A stretch of 64,000 bases of DNA. Origin: Saprospiraceae bacterium (GTDB lineage Bacteria > Bacteroidota > Bacteroidia > Chitinophagales > Saprospiraceae). Both the position numbers and the translations under genes were made by a program. A model generated the notes under the pieces. It had not been told where the DNA came from. It did no database searches and saw only the letters and a list, made by a program, of their open reading frames with translations. Below, in pieces: positions 9,408 through 19,066 of the stretch; the first letter of the stretch is position 1, and each line of letters starts with the position of its first letter. Location: positions 1 to 64,000 of the forward strand of contig JAHDEC010000004.1 of assembly GCA_020629035.1 (NCBI GenBank). The letters are read 5' to 3'.

Positions 9408-11069
9408 TTATTTGGCCACCGCAGTTGCTCTCTTTTCTCTAATAACGGTAACTTTTACTTGACCTGGATATTGCATCTCATCCTGAATCTTCTGTGAAAT
9501 CATAAATGCTAAATCATCCGCATATCCATCTGTCACTTTTTCACTTTCTACAATGACTCTTAATTCTCTACCCGCTTGGATCGCATAAGATTTTTGGACA
9601 CCTTCATAAGACATCGCTAAATCTTCTAATTCTCCAATACGCTTTAGATAACTTTCTAAAATTTCTCTTCTTGCTCCTGGTCTTGCTCCTGATATTGCAT
9701 CACAAGCTTGAACAATCGGAGATATAATATTATTCATTTCTATCTCATCGTGGTGAGCTCCTACTGCATTTAAGATTACTTTATGCTCATTGTGTTTCTC
9801 ACACATTTGCATACCTAGCAATGCGTGTGGTAATTCTGATTCCTCATCCGCCACTTTTCCAATATCGTGTAACAAACCTGCTCGCTTAGCCAATTTGATT
9901 TGCTTCGGACTAAGTCCTAACTCTGCACTCATTACAGCACATAAGTTTGCCGTTTCCATAGAGTGCTTAAGTAGGTTTTGGCCATAGGAAGATCTAAACC
10001 TCATTCTTCCTACCATTCTTACTAATTTAGGATGTAAGCCATGGATATCTAAATCGATAACCGTACGCTCTCCTATTTCTTTTATCTGATCTTCAAGTTG
10101 CTTTTTAACCTTAGCTACTGTCTCTTCAATTTTTGCAGGGTGGATTCGACCATCTGCAACTAATCGCTTTAATGATAATCTACAAATCTCTCTTCTTATC
10201 GGGTCGAAACTAGAAATGATAATTGCTTCTGGAGTATCATCTACAACAATTTCTGCTCCAGTTGCTGCTTCTAAAGCTCGTATGTTTCTACCTTCTCTTC
10301 CGATGATTTGTCCTTTGATATCATCCGATTCTAAATTAAATACTGATACAGTGTTTTCAATAGTGTATTCAGCACACATTCTTTGAATCGATTCTACGAT
10401 GATCTTTTTCGCTTCTTTATTGGCATTTGATCGTGCCATTGCAATGATATCTTTTTCGATACTAAGCGCATCTGTTTCTGCCTTTGCTTTTACCGCTTGC
10501 AGAAGTTGCTCTTTTGCTTCTGATTCTGAAAGTTTTGATATCGTTTCAAGTTCTTTAATCCTCACCTCATTGGCGCGATCTAATTCTTCTTTTTTCTTAG
10601 CAATGATGGTTAACTGCTTATCTAAATTTTGTCTAATGGCCTTCGCTTCCGATTCTCTACTTTCAATGGACTCTAACTGTTCTTTAAATTTATCTGTCTT
10701 AAGTTTTAACTCTTTCTCTGTGCTTACCACGAGCATTTCTCGCTCCTTCATTTCCACCTTATGCTCTGATTTGTAAGCATTGTAATCTTCTTTAAGCTTA
10801 GCAAATTTTGCTTTTGCTTCACCAATTTTCTTTTGCTTTATACTTTCGTTTTTTGACTCTGCTTTCGATATGATACTTTCAGCTTTGTTTTCAGCAGAAT
10901 CGATTTTCCCTTTAGCTGTTAATTCAGCTTCCTTAAGTGTTAGGTCTGCTTGCCTATTGGCTTCTTCTATTTTTTTGCCCGACATTCGGCGCATAATAAC
11001 ATTACCAATTATTATCCCTATGATCAGACCTCCGATTAATCCTATAATCGCTGACATGGTTAAATCCAT
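9408..11069 (-). CDS. rny: Ribonuclease Y
   Basis: A 553-residue membrane-anchored endoribonuclease that initiates mRNA decay. The N-terminal helix (around residues 5-24, [19 protein letters not shown]) anchors it, and a long charged coiled coil follows to about residue 240. A KH RNA-binding domain ([19 protein letters not shown]) comes next, then an HD metal-dependent catalytic domain (AGLLHDIGK). The domain order and length are standard. Start ATG 11069; an alternative Met lies four codons later. A candidate 6S RNA lies immediately upstream on the same strand, an arrangement I recall from other Bacteroidota. Confidence 0.96.
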   Translation of the reverse strand: MDLTMSAIIGLIGGLIIGIIIGNVIMRRMSGKKIEEANRQADLTLKEAELTAKGKIDSAENKAESIISKAESKNESIKQKKIGEAKAKFAKLKEDYNAYKSEHKVEMKEREMLVVSTEKELKLKTDKFKEQLESIESRESEAKAIRQNLDKQLTIIAKKKEELDRANEVRIKELETISKLSESEAKEQLLQAVKAKAETDALSIEKDIIAMARSNANKEAKKIIVESIQRMCAEYTIENTVSVFNLESDDIKGQIIGREGRNIRALEAATGAEIVVDDTPEAIIISSFDPIRREICRLSLKRLVADGRIHPAKIEETVAKVKKQLEDQIKEIGERTVIDLDIHGLHPKLVRMVGRMRFRSSYGQNLLKHSMETANLCAVMSAELGLSPKQIKLAKRAGLLHDIGKVADEESELPHALLGMQMCEKHNEHKVILNAVGAHHDEIEMNNIISPIVQACDAISGARPGARREILESYLKRIGELEDLAMSYEGVQKSYAIQAGRELRVIVESEKVTDGYADDLAFMISQKIQDEMQYPGQVKVTVIREKRATAVAK

Positions 11070-11083
11070 TTATTATATATATT

Positions 11084-11252
11084 ATGGCAATGGTATGAGA
11101 GGGCTCAATTTTCGGCTTTTAGCCTGTATATAGCTTCAATACTTATTAAACACTAATGATTTTTGCCTTAATTGATAGTGCTCTTGATTTATTATGGTGT
11201 ATTGATCGATTCTATTCTATAAACTCTCAACTCGCTCCTCTCCCATTTCCTT
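11084..11252 (-). ncRNA. ssrS: Candidate 6S RNA
   Basis: No protein gene fits 11070-11370, but the minus strand folds into a long rod of about 170 nucleotides. The closing helix pairs 11250-11237 with 11086-11102 (13 pairs, one mismatch, one 3-base bulge). A large bubble follows, whose 3' side holds a small hairpin (GGCT-AAA-AGCC, 11124-11114). Inner helices are TATAG/CTATA (11221-11217 with 11133-11129), TCAATAC/GTATTGA (11205-11199 with 11142-11136) and an apical CACTA/TAGTG. A closed rod with a central bubble and a 3'-side hairpin is the 6S design, which mimics an open promoter to bind RNA polymerase. The position next to rny agrees with what I recall for Bacteroidota 6S RNA. Ends are approximate. 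Confidence 0.6.
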
Positions 11253-11255
11253 GTT

Positions 11256-11289
11256 AAGAAATATTTTTTTCTGTAATATCTAAACCAAA
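11256..11289 (-). promoter_or_regulatory. Candidate promoter of the 6S RNA
   Basis: On the minus strand TTTG (11289-11286) is followed 22 bases later by TATTTCTT (11263-11256), close to the Bacteroidota TTTG-N19-21-TAnnTTTG pattern with two mismatches in the second box. The predicted start (about 11252) falls exactly at the foot of the closing helix of the RNA, which is the main support. Confidence 0.45.
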
Positions 11290-11370
11290 GTTAATCAATA
11301 TTATCTTCCTACTTTGAAATTTAATTAAACATTTCCTTTTAGCGACCTTGAATTATTTGGTTCAATGTTG

Positions 11371-13809
11371 CTATGAACGGATAACAGCTCCCAAATCACT
11401 ACTGAGCTTAGCGATTAATTGGTTCATAATCTTCTCTATTTCTTTATCTTTCAAGGTCTTGCTAACATCTGAAAAAATAAATTTAATAGCATACGATTTT
11501 TTACCCTTACCGACGTGCTCATCGTGCCTATAAACATCAAATAAATCCATTTCAGATAATAAAGATTTGGCTGTTTTCTTGGCAATGGTCTCAATAGCTT
11601 GATATTGAACAGATTCGTCAACCACGATAGCTAAATCCCTTCTAATACTTGGAAATTTACTAATCTCGCTTACCGTTAATTTTTGATTTTTACTAGCATT
11701 GAAAAAATTAATTACCGGAATCTCTGCATAATAAACATCTTGCTCTATACCAGCATTTTTCAATACTTCTTTATCTAATAAACCAAGTTTTGCTAAACTT
11801 CTTGGACCTTGATGATAATTTAATCCATACGCCCATTGATCCTCTGCATCTAATGGTGAAGTTTGATGCTTTTTTATGCCTACTAAATTAAACAGTTGTC
11901 TAACCATGCCTTTTAGCGTGTAAAAATCTGAGGCATTTTCACCCACATTTTTCCAAGATTCCTTTTTGCTTCGTCCTGTTAAATAAAGGCTTAAATATTC
12001 AGTCTCTACAAACTCTTCTTCTTTTCGATAAGACTTACCAAACTCAAATAAAGCCAAGTCGTTTTGCTGATAATTCAAGTTGTGCCTTATCGATTGCAAA
12101 CCTGATAGCATCATATCCGGCCTCATGATATCAAGATGGATATTGCTGGTATTATTTATAAAGACCATGTTCTTTTCTTCAAGGCCTTTTATCGAAGCGT
12201 ATTTATTTGATTCGATTAATGACAGACCCATCATCTCGTTATAGCCTTGATGAGCGCAGTATTCGGAAATCCTTTCTTTAAATAAACGCTTGCTTGGATA
12301 GCTTGCAAATTGTAAAGTGGAAGAAAGTTTTTGGGGTAGTTCAATTTTGTTGAATCCATAAATACGCAGAATCTCTTCTATCACATCTACTTCTCTTAAA
12401 ACATCGGCCTTATTCGTAGGTATATGACAAACAATCCGTTCCTCATCCAGTGTTGCTGTTTTGATTTCTAAGGCAGCTAAGATGTTTAGGATTTCAGACG
12501 AACTTAAATTAGCTCCCATCAATCGATTTACGTTGGCAACTTTAATTTCTATTTCTTTTGGAGCTATCTTATTTGGATATAAATCAATTAAACTAGAAGC
12601 TACTTTTGCATCTGCAAATTCTTCTAATAAATGAACGGCCATATTAATGGCTGTCGTGGTAATATTAGGGTCACTTCCCTTTTCGAAAACCTTTGCAGCA
12701 TCCGTTCTTAAGTTGTGCTTTGTACTTGATATTCTAACAGACTTGGCATTAAAATGAGCCGCCTCTAAAAACATGCTAGTTGTGTTATCGGTTACACCAC
12801 TTTCTAAACCTCCAAAAACACCGGCAATACACATTGGTTTTTCATTTCCATCACAGACCATTAAATCATCGGCCAACAACTTTCTTTCCTTTTCATCAAG
12901 GCTTAAAAATAGTGTGTCGTTTGGAAGCTTCTTGACTATAATAGTTTTATTCGCAATCTTTTTTGCATCATAGGCATGAAGTGGTTGTCCAATGTCATGC
13001 AAAATAAAATTAGTGATATCTACCACATTATTGATCGGGCGAACTCCTATTGCATTTAGATAGCTTTTTATAAAGGCTGGCGATTCTTTAACCACGATAT
13101 TTTCCAATAAAACCCCTGAAAATCTTGGGCATGCTTCTGTATCCTCAACGATCACTTTTATAGATTCTTCCCTTGTGTAAGTAACAGTATGCTGAGTATG
13201 GTCAAATGCATTTATTGACGGGTTAATATTAACCTTTATATAAGCCGCTAAATCCTTAGCACTTCCTAAATGATTAGTTCCATCAGATCGATTAGGAGTT
13301 AGTCCTATGTCATAAACCACATCTGTACTTACCTCAAAATAATCTTTAGCCAAGGTACCAACAGCAACATCTGCAGGTAATACCATGATCCCATCATGAC
13401 TTTCACCCAAACCCAATTCATCTTCAGCACAAATCATCCCTAAAGATGCTTCACCTCTAATCTTACCTTCCTTAATCTTAAATGATCCACCTTCCATATC
13501 ATATAATGTAGTCCCAGGCGTGGCAATTAACACTTTTTGACCTGCAGCTACATTTGGGGCACCACATACAATCTGAACATCCTCTCCTAGTCCGTAATCT
13601 ACTGTTGTGACAGAAAGCCTATCTGCATTAGGATGTTGTCCGCAAGTTTTTACCTCCCCTACAACAATGCCTTCTAATCCGCCTTTTATGGATTCGATTT
13701 CTTCCATTCCTTCTACTTCCAATCCAATATCCGTAAGGATCTCAGAAATTTGCTGAGGATCTAAGTCCAACTCAATATGTCTTTTTAACCACTGTAAAGA
13801 AAGCTTCAT
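11371..13809 (-). CDS. pheT: Phenylalanyl-tRNA synthetase beta subunit
   Basis: An 812-residue subunit of the tetrameric enzyme that charges tRNA-Phe. In order: an N-terminal OB-fold tRNA-binding domain (around residues 40-150, with VVGEVKTCGQHPNADRLSV), the B3/B4 editing domain (around 215-380, with ENIVVKES and NNVVDITNF), the B5 domain (around 410-480), the catalytic-like domain and a C-terminal ferredoxin-fold anticodon-binding domain (SKFPSIRRDLAIVVDESV). Length is normal. pheS is not adjacent, so the alpha subunit lies elsewhere. It has its own promoter and starts at ATG 13809. Confidence 0.97.
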   Translation of the reverse strand: MKLSLQWLKRHIELDLDPQQISEILTDIGLEVEGMEEIESIKGGLEGIVVGEVKTCGQHPNADRLSVTTVDYGLGEDVQIVCGAPNVAAGQKVLIATPGTTLYDMEGGSFKIKEGKIRGEASLGMICAEDELGLGESHDGIMVLPADVAVGTLAKDYFEVSTDVVYDIGLTPNRSDGTNHLGSAKDLAAYIKVNINPSINAFDHTQHTVTYTREESIKVIVEDTEACPRFSGVLLENIVVKESPAFIKSYLNAIGVRPINNVVDITNFILHDIGQPLHAYDAKKIANKTIIVKKLPNDTLFLSLDEKERKLLADDLMVCDGNEKPMCIAGVFGGLESGVTDNTTSMFLEAAHFNAKSVRISSTKHNLRTDAAKVFEKGSDPNITTTAINMAVHLLEEFADAKVASSLIDLYPNKIAPKEIEIKVANVNRLMGANLSSSEILNILAALEIKTATLDEERIVCHIPTNKADVLREVDVIEEILRIYGFNKIELPQKLSSTLQFASYPSKRLFKERISEYCAHQGYNEMMGLSLIESNKYASIKGLEEKNMVFINNTSNIHLDIMRPDMMLSGLQSIRHNLNYQQNDLALFEFGKSYRKEEEFVETEYLSLYLTGRSKKESWKNVGENASDFYTLKGMVRQLFNLVGIKKHQTSPLDAEDQWAYGLNYHQGPRSLAKLGLLDKEVLKNAGIEQDVYYAEIPVINFFNASKNQKLTVSEISKFPSIRRDLAIVVDESVQYQAIETIAKKTAKSLLSEMDLFDVYRHDEHVGKGKKSYAIKFIFSDVSKTLKDKEIEKIMNQLIAKLSSDLGAVIRS

Positions 13810-13828
13810 AGCCTAAAAAATTTGGACA

Positions 13829-13859
13829 CAAAGATATTTCTATTCATCTAATTGTCGAA
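13829..13859 (-). promoter_or_regulatory. Promoter of pheT
   Basis: On the minus strand TTCG (13859-13856) and TATCTTTG (13836-13829) are 19 bases apart. The second box is a perfect TAnnTTTG and the first differs by one base. The start codon lies 19 bases downstream, giving a leader of about 15 bases. Confidence 0.6.
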
Positions 13860-14062
13860 CATTTGGGGATTAAGTATCTAACTTTTAATTCCCAACATTG
13901 AACAAAAGCAATACCCCTAGTTTCTTCATGATTAAAGATTACTTATGTCTTCTTAGCGTAGTGCAAGATGAGGCTAGATCAAATCAAGTAGTGAGTAAAG
14001 CAAGGGCAAACATCCTTTAAGCGAAATCTCTAAATTTTTAATTATACGAAAAAACTTCAACC

Positions 14063-17000
14063 ATGTTTACTAAATCTGCATGGATTAGTGTGATTATCTT
14101 ACTTGGAATAAATATTCAGGTATTAGCTCACAAGGATCCAAACAAACCATCTAAAACCACAATAACAGATCAAGTAAACTTCAGAGAAGATTGTGTATTA
14201 TCTACTGCTCAGATTGATCAAAGTATTAATAATGTCAGAGCAAGACTACTGACTGGAGGAGATGTCTGGTGGGATGGTCAAGGAGAAGCAGGCTATGTTG
14301 TTCCAAAACAAACACCTGGATCAGGCGTTCCTGAAGTCTCTTCCATATTTACTGCCTCCATCTGGTTAGGAGGTTATGATCCTTCTGGCAACTTAAAAAT
14401 TGCTGCAGGGGCTTATCGTAACGGTACTGATTTTTACCCGGGACCATTAAATCCAGATACAGGATTGACCGACCTAGAACAATGTAATGAATGGGATCGA
14501 TTCTTCACCATTTATGGATCAGAAGTAGAGGAAGCTATTAATTTATATGACCAATGCGTTAATAATCCAAATTGCCAATTATCCATTGAGGATTTTGCTG
14601 ATAATATTCGATATTGGCCTGCTGTCGGGAATGAAGAGTTTGCAAATTTTTATGGCTTTGAGCTTCCCTTTAATGACCAAGGATTAGCTTCTTTTCATGA
14701 TGAAGACCGAGATGGATTATATAATCCTCTAATGGGTGATTTTCCTACCATTGATATAAAAGGTTGTGGAACTGATGCACGAGAGGATGCAGCAAAATTG
14801 GTTCCAGATGAAATGATTTTCTGGATTTTTAATGACGCTGGTGGTCCACACACCCTATCCAATGGTAATGCCATTAAAATGGAGGTCCAAGTACAATCAT
14901 TCGGATATACGACAAATGATGAGCTTAATGATATGACATTTCAGCGCTACAAATTAATCAATAGAGCCGACGTAGATCTCCGAGATACTTATTTTGCTAT
15001 GTGGGTAGATCCTGATCTTGGTTGTGCGGAAGATGATTATATAGGATGTGATGTCGAACGAAGTTTAATGTATGTTTATAATGAGGACGTACTGGATGGA
15101 GATAATGGCTGTGATTGCTCATCTAATCCAAATACTTACTGTGACAAAGTGCCTATTTTGGGGGTAGATTATTTTAGAGGGCCATTAGGGCCTAAACGAA
15201 TAAACATTGATCAAAATGGAGACACCATATTGACTAACCCGCCAATTGGTGGATCTTTTGATACACTTATAGAACTGGGTATGTCTTCCTTTATGTATAA
15301 TAATAATGCCTCAATAGGAAATCCTCCACCACAAACTACCGATCCAGATGAAGATTTCGAATATTACAATATTCTACAAGGTTTATGGAGAGATGGCACA
15401 GCAGTGACATTTGGAGGCAGCGGCTTCAATTTGGGAAGCACCGATTCTACAAGATTTGTTTTTCCAGATGCTCCAAATAGTGATGGCTGGTCGATGTGCA
15501 CCGCCGATTTACCTTTCGGAGATCGAAGAACCATCCAAGCTTCAGGTCCTTTCTTACTAACTCCCGGGGCGGTTAATGAACTGATTATTGGTGTGCCTTG
15601 GGTTCCAGACATAGTTTATCCTTGTCCCGATCTTTCGAGATTATTAAAAGCTGATGATTTAGCACAGGCTGTTTTTGATAATTGTTTTAGGATCCCAAGG
15701 GGCCCAGATGCTCCAGATCTTTGTATGGTAGAGCTTGATCGAGAAATTATCTTGGTGTTAAGCAATGAAATTAAGTCGAATAATTACAAAGAAGCTTATA
15801 GAGAAGTGGATATTTTGGTTTCAGATACCATCGATGATAATGAATATGTTTTTGAAGGTTATAAGATCTATCAACTAGCTCAATCAAACATATCATCTCA
15901 GGAATTTGGTGATGTAACCAAGGCAAAACTCATACGTCAAGTAGATGTGAAAAATGGAGTCCAAGAAATATACAACTGGACAGCTGAACCCAATCCTAAT
16001 GCTGTAGGAGAGTTTATCTACACCTATGAGCAAAAAGTCCAAGGGGTCGATGAGGGAATTTCACATACTTTCCAAATTACCGAAGATGCTTTTGCCGAGG
16101 GAGATAGATCATTAATTAATCATAAAGAATATCATTTTTCTGTCGTAGCTTATGGCTACAATGAATTTGAAGCTTTCGACCCTCTCACAGCTGACGGCCA
16201 AGCATTACCTTATCGAGAAGGTAGAATGAATATTCAAACATATACTGCCGTTCCAAGACCTATAGTTTATGAAAATCTAAATAGTTTCTATGGAGATGGA
16301 CCAAGCATTTATCGACTTGATGGTGTAGGCAATAGTGGAACATTCATGGAGATAACGGACGAAATGAAAGAAAAAATTCTTGCCGGAGAAACCATCGAAA
16401 AACTTCAATACAAAGAAGGAAAAGGTCCCATCGATGTGAAAATATTTAACCCACTTGAAGTAAAGGATGGAACCTATGAAGTGGAAATTATAGCTGAGTT
16501 TTTAGATGTTGACACCTGTGTTTTAGCAGAAAACGCAACTTGGATCTTGACGCATAAAGAATCAGGAGAAACCTTTGAGTCTGATGGACCAATCGAATCT
16601 ATTAACGAACAAATATTTGGTGACTTTGGCTTTAGTGTAAGCATAAACCAAAAAGATGAGCCAGGTACAAACACCTCAGATAATAATGGTCTTATAGGAG
16701 GAAAATTAGTTTATAAAAACCCTAACGAAGAGATATGGTTCTCTGCAATAAGGGATGAAGGCAGAGGACTACTGGGAGAAGAATCACTAGGACCGTTTTC
16801 ACCCATATTTGATTTTCTTAAAACTAACGAAGGGCAATTAAATCACGAAGATGATTTAAATCAAGCTTACAGCAATGTGGCTGATGGGTACTGGTATCCA
16901 TTTTTACTTTGTGATTATACCGCAAGCCAAAATCCACAATTTGATTTTTATATCTCTCCAGCATGGAAAGATGGATTGTTGATGGACAAAGTCTTTGACC

Positions 17001-18142
17001 AAAATAGTCTGAAAAACCTTAATAATGTTGATATCGTCTTTACCGAGGATCGAACTAAATGGTCTAGATGTGTGGTAGTAGAAACAGCTAATGATGAGTA
17101 CTTAAAACCCTATTTGCAAACAGTAGAAACAACCATTGGAGATGTAGAAAATTTCGAACTAAGGCAATCCCCATCTATTGATAAAAATGGTGTAGAAGAC
17201 GGGTCTGGAACGGGCATGAGTTGGTTTCCAGGATATGCTATTGATGTTGAAACAGGTGAACGATTAAATATCTTTTTTGGCGAAAATTCTATATGGAGAG
17301 AGGACAAAATTGACCTGCTCAATAACAATATTCCACTGGGAGCTGATATGATGTTTAATCCATCTAACCAATTATTTACTAGTGAGTTTAATATCTCCGA
17401 CCCATATATACAGCAAATGGTGATGGGTGGCGGACACAACGTTTTTGTAACAAGGGAAAAATATGACGGTTGTGCGAATCTTGCCAATGCAATAAATGGA
17501 ACCATCATCACACGCAGAGATGCGCTCAGATCAATTACCTGGACTTCAATGGTTTTGATGCCTAGTAATAACATGTCTCTATTAGATTATGCAGAGGGAG
17601 CCATTCCAAATGATTTAACTGTACAACTTAGAGTTAACAATCATTTTAATGTAGAAACTGAATATATTTTCGATGTAATACCAAGCTGTGAAACCATCGG
17701 CGGTAATCCTAAATATGAGTTTATTATAGAAAATAAAGCGGCCACTGCTCTAGCAGAAGAAGAGTATGAAGATGCATTATCAGAAGTAAAAGCTGTGCCT
17801 AATCCTTATTACGGATTATCAGACTACGAAGCAAACAAGTTCCAGCAAATCATAAAGCTGACCAACTTGCCTGATCGTTGTGACATCAATATTTATAGCC
17901 TAGATGGAAGGTTTATACGAGCTTTTAATCGGGACGAACAAGCTGTCTATAAAGAGATAAGTGATAGTGGTACAAACACTATTCAATCAGAAGCATCATT
18001 AGAGTGGGATTTAAAAAACTATGCAGGAATTCCCATAGCAAGTGGCGTTTATTTAATACACATCAGTGCACCAGATTTAGGTGTGTCAAGAACTATTAAA
18101 TGGTTTGGGGTAAATAGAGATTTCGACCCTTCAGGCTTATAA
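14063..18142 (+). CDS. Large T9SS-secreted protein of unknown function
   Basis: A 1359-residue protein with a signal peptide (around residues 5-22, ending VLAH). The N-terminal region contains DVWWDGQGEAGYVVPKQ, TASIWLGGYDPSGNLKIAAG and a calcium-loop-like DEDRDGLYNPLMGD, then WIFNDAGGPHTLSNGN; I recall this block from large uncharacterised Bacteroidota proteins. Two FEGYKIYQLAQ and HFSVVAYGYNEFE segments resemble fibronectin-type strands. The last ~100 residues are a T9SS type A-like sorting domain starting AVPNPYYGLSDYE, with IYSLDGRFIRAF and a final KWFGVNRDF. It is monocistronic, with a terminator directly after. It converges on the DUF6029/Omp28 pair. No enzymatic motif was identified. 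Confidence 0.85.
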   Translation: MFTKSAWISVIILLGINIQVLAHKDPNKPSKTTITDQVNFREDCVLSTAQIDQSINNVRARLLTGGDVWWDGQGEAGYVVPKQTPGSGVPEVSSIFTASIWLGGYDPSGNLKIAAGAYRNGTDFYPGPLNPDTGLTDLEQCNEWDRFFTIYGSEVEEAINLYDQCVNNPNCQLSIEDFADNIRYWPAVGNEEFANFYGFELPFNDQGLASFHDEDRDGLYNPLMGDFPTIDIKGCGTDAREDAAKLVPDEMIFWIFNDAGGPHTLSNGNAIKMEVQVQSFGYTTNDELNDMTFQRYKLINRADVDLRDTYFAMWVDPDLGCAEDDYIGCDVERSLMYVYNEDVLDGDNGCDCSSNPNTYCDKVPILGVDYFRGPLGPKRINIDQNGDTILTNPPIGGSFDTLIELGMSSFMYNNNASIGNPPPQTTDPDEDFEYYNILQGLWRDGTAVTFGGSGFNLGSTDSTRFVFPDAPNSDGWSMCTADLPFGDRRTIQASGPFLLTPGAVNELIIGVPWVPDIVYPCPDLSRLLKADDLAQAVFDNCFRIPRGPDAPDLCMVELDREIILVLSNEIKSNNYKEAYREVDILVSDTIDDNEYVFEGYKIYQLAQSNISSQEFGDVTKAKLIRQVDVKNGVQEIYNWTAEPNPNAVGEFIYTYEQKVQGVDEGISHTFQITEDAFAEGDRSLINHKEYHFSVVAYGYNEFEAFDPLTADGQALPYREGRMNIQTYTAVPRPIVYENLNSFYGDGPSIYRLDGVGNSGTFMEITDEMKEKILAGETIEKLQYKEGKGPIDVKIFNPLEVKDGTYEVEIIAEFLDVDTCVLAENATWILTHKESGETFESDGPIESINEQIFGDFGFSVSINQKDEPGTNTSDNNGLIGGKLVYKNPNEEIWFSAIRDEGRGLLGEESLGPFSPIFDFLKTNEGQLNHEDDLNQAYSNVADGYWYPFLLCDYTASQNPQFDFYISPAWKDGLLMDKVFDQNSLKNLNNVDIVFTEDRTKWSRCVVVETANDEYLKPYLQTVETTIGDVENFELRQSPSIDKNGVEDGSGTGMSWFPGYAIDVETGERLNIFFGENSIWREDKIDLLNNNIPLGADMMFNPSNQLFTSEFNISDPYIQQMVMGGGHNVFVTREKYDGCANLANAINGTIITRRDALRSITWTSMVLMPSNNMSLLDYAEGAIPNDLTVQLRVNNHFNVETEYIFDVIPSCETIGGNPKYEFIIENKAATALAEEEYEDALSEVKAVPNPYYGLSDYEANKFQQIIKLTNLPDRCDINIYSLDGRFIRAFNRDEQAVYKEISDSGTNTIQSEASLEWDLKNYAGIPIASGVYLIHISAPDLGVSRTIKWFGVNRDFDPSGL

Positions 18143-18147
18143 ACAAG

Positions 18148-18180
18148 AAAGGTGGAGTCATAATTTTATGCTCCACCTTT
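18148..18180 (+). terminator. Terminator after the large T9SS protein gene
   Basis: AAAGGTGGAG and CTCCACCTTT form a perfect stem, extended by CATA/TATG around a 4-base loop with one bulged base. A T-rich tract follows on the plus strand. The minus-strand flank (TTTCTTGTTT) is also T-rich, so it may serve the converging Omp28 gene too. Confidence 0.88.
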
Positions 18181-18202
18181 TTATTTTTATCTAGCCTTCT
18201 TT

Positions 18203-19048
18203 TTACTCTTGTAAATGAACGATGGCTGCTTGGATAACTCTTGGATCTTCTATATCTACATTAGTAATGAAAGCAATGACTTCCATGTCTTCTGGAATCC
18301 AGAGTCCGTCCTGCGGATTTTCAGGTAAAGTATAACTATACTGCCTGCTTAAAATATCACCATTATTTATGGTTCCAGTAAAAAATGAATCTCCTAATGG
18401 ATTAGTCATAGCATCCATTAAAACATGATTAAACTCAAAGTCCAAAATTATATCTGATACGTCTTCCTGCGCATCGATTATATGACTTTGGGTCAAATAA
18501 ACAGTTAAAGAAAAATCACCGGTAATGCTTTCCACACCATTTACTACAACGTCTAAATCAATTTGACGAGTTACTGGATCATAGCTTAAATTAGGAAATA
18601 CATTCATCTCATTTGGTCTATCTAATTCTGTTTCAACAAAGGTAGACCAAGTATCTGTACCTGTTATGGCTAAGAAATCTTGATTCTCAAATTTTACTCG
18701 ATTGATAACCGCTGAGGGCTTACCTAAAAATGGAGAAAAGGATGCCTCGACAGCCGCCGCAGCTGGGTTTCTAAAATCGTAAATACTTAAATTAGGAACA
18801 GGCTCAGCTTGCTGTTCTCCGTGGATACCTACCCCAATAACAGCTCCTTCAAATTGCTCAAGAATCGAAGCCAAAGCCGCTGCTCCTTTAGGGCAGTTAG
18901 GACAGGTTGCTCCTGTTAATTCTTCTATTAAAACTACCTTATCTGTTTCTGGAGGTCCAGGATTATCCGGTACAAAGACCATCTTCTCTTCACATGAAGA
19001 TAAAAACACCAATAGCAATCCTAAATATATAAATGTTCGAAAATTCAT
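18203..19048 (-). CDS. Omp28-related lipoprotein with thioredoxin-like CxxC
   Basis: A 281-residue lipoprotein (lipobox LSSC, Cys19). Residues ~36-150 resemble a thioredoxin-like domain whose motif GATCPNCPKG supplies Cys49 and Cys52; this signature marks the Omp28-related family of Bacteroidota. The C-terminal ~130 residues are beta-rich and end in VIQAAIVHLQE. The family's role is not established; the paired cysteines suggest redox or metal chemistry in the periplasm or at the outer membrane (inference). It starts 18 bases after the DUF6029 gene and shares its transcript, and a TlpA-type thioredoxin gene lies divergently next to the pair. Confidence 0.85.
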   Translation of the reverse strand: MNFRTFIYLGLLLVFLSSCEEKMVFVPDNPGPPETDKVVLIEELTGATCPNCPKGAAALASILEQFEGAVIGVGIHGEQQAEPVPNLSIYDFRNPAAAAVEASFSPFLGKPSAVINRVKFENQDFLAITGTDTWSTFVETELDRPNEMNVFPNLSYDPVTRQIDLDVVVNGVESITGDFSLTVYLTQSHIIDAQEDVSDIILDFEFNHVLMDAMTNPLGDSFFTGTINNGDILSRQYSYTLPENPQDGLWIPEDMEVIAFITNVDIEDPRVIQAAIVHLQE

Positions 19049-19066
19049 CTTAAATGATTTTAATAA

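Noticed and set aside
11070-11370. A zapA gene between pheT and rny
   Set aside because: All minus-strand frames are closed by stops within short distances and show no ZapA-like sequence; the region folds as an RNA instead.
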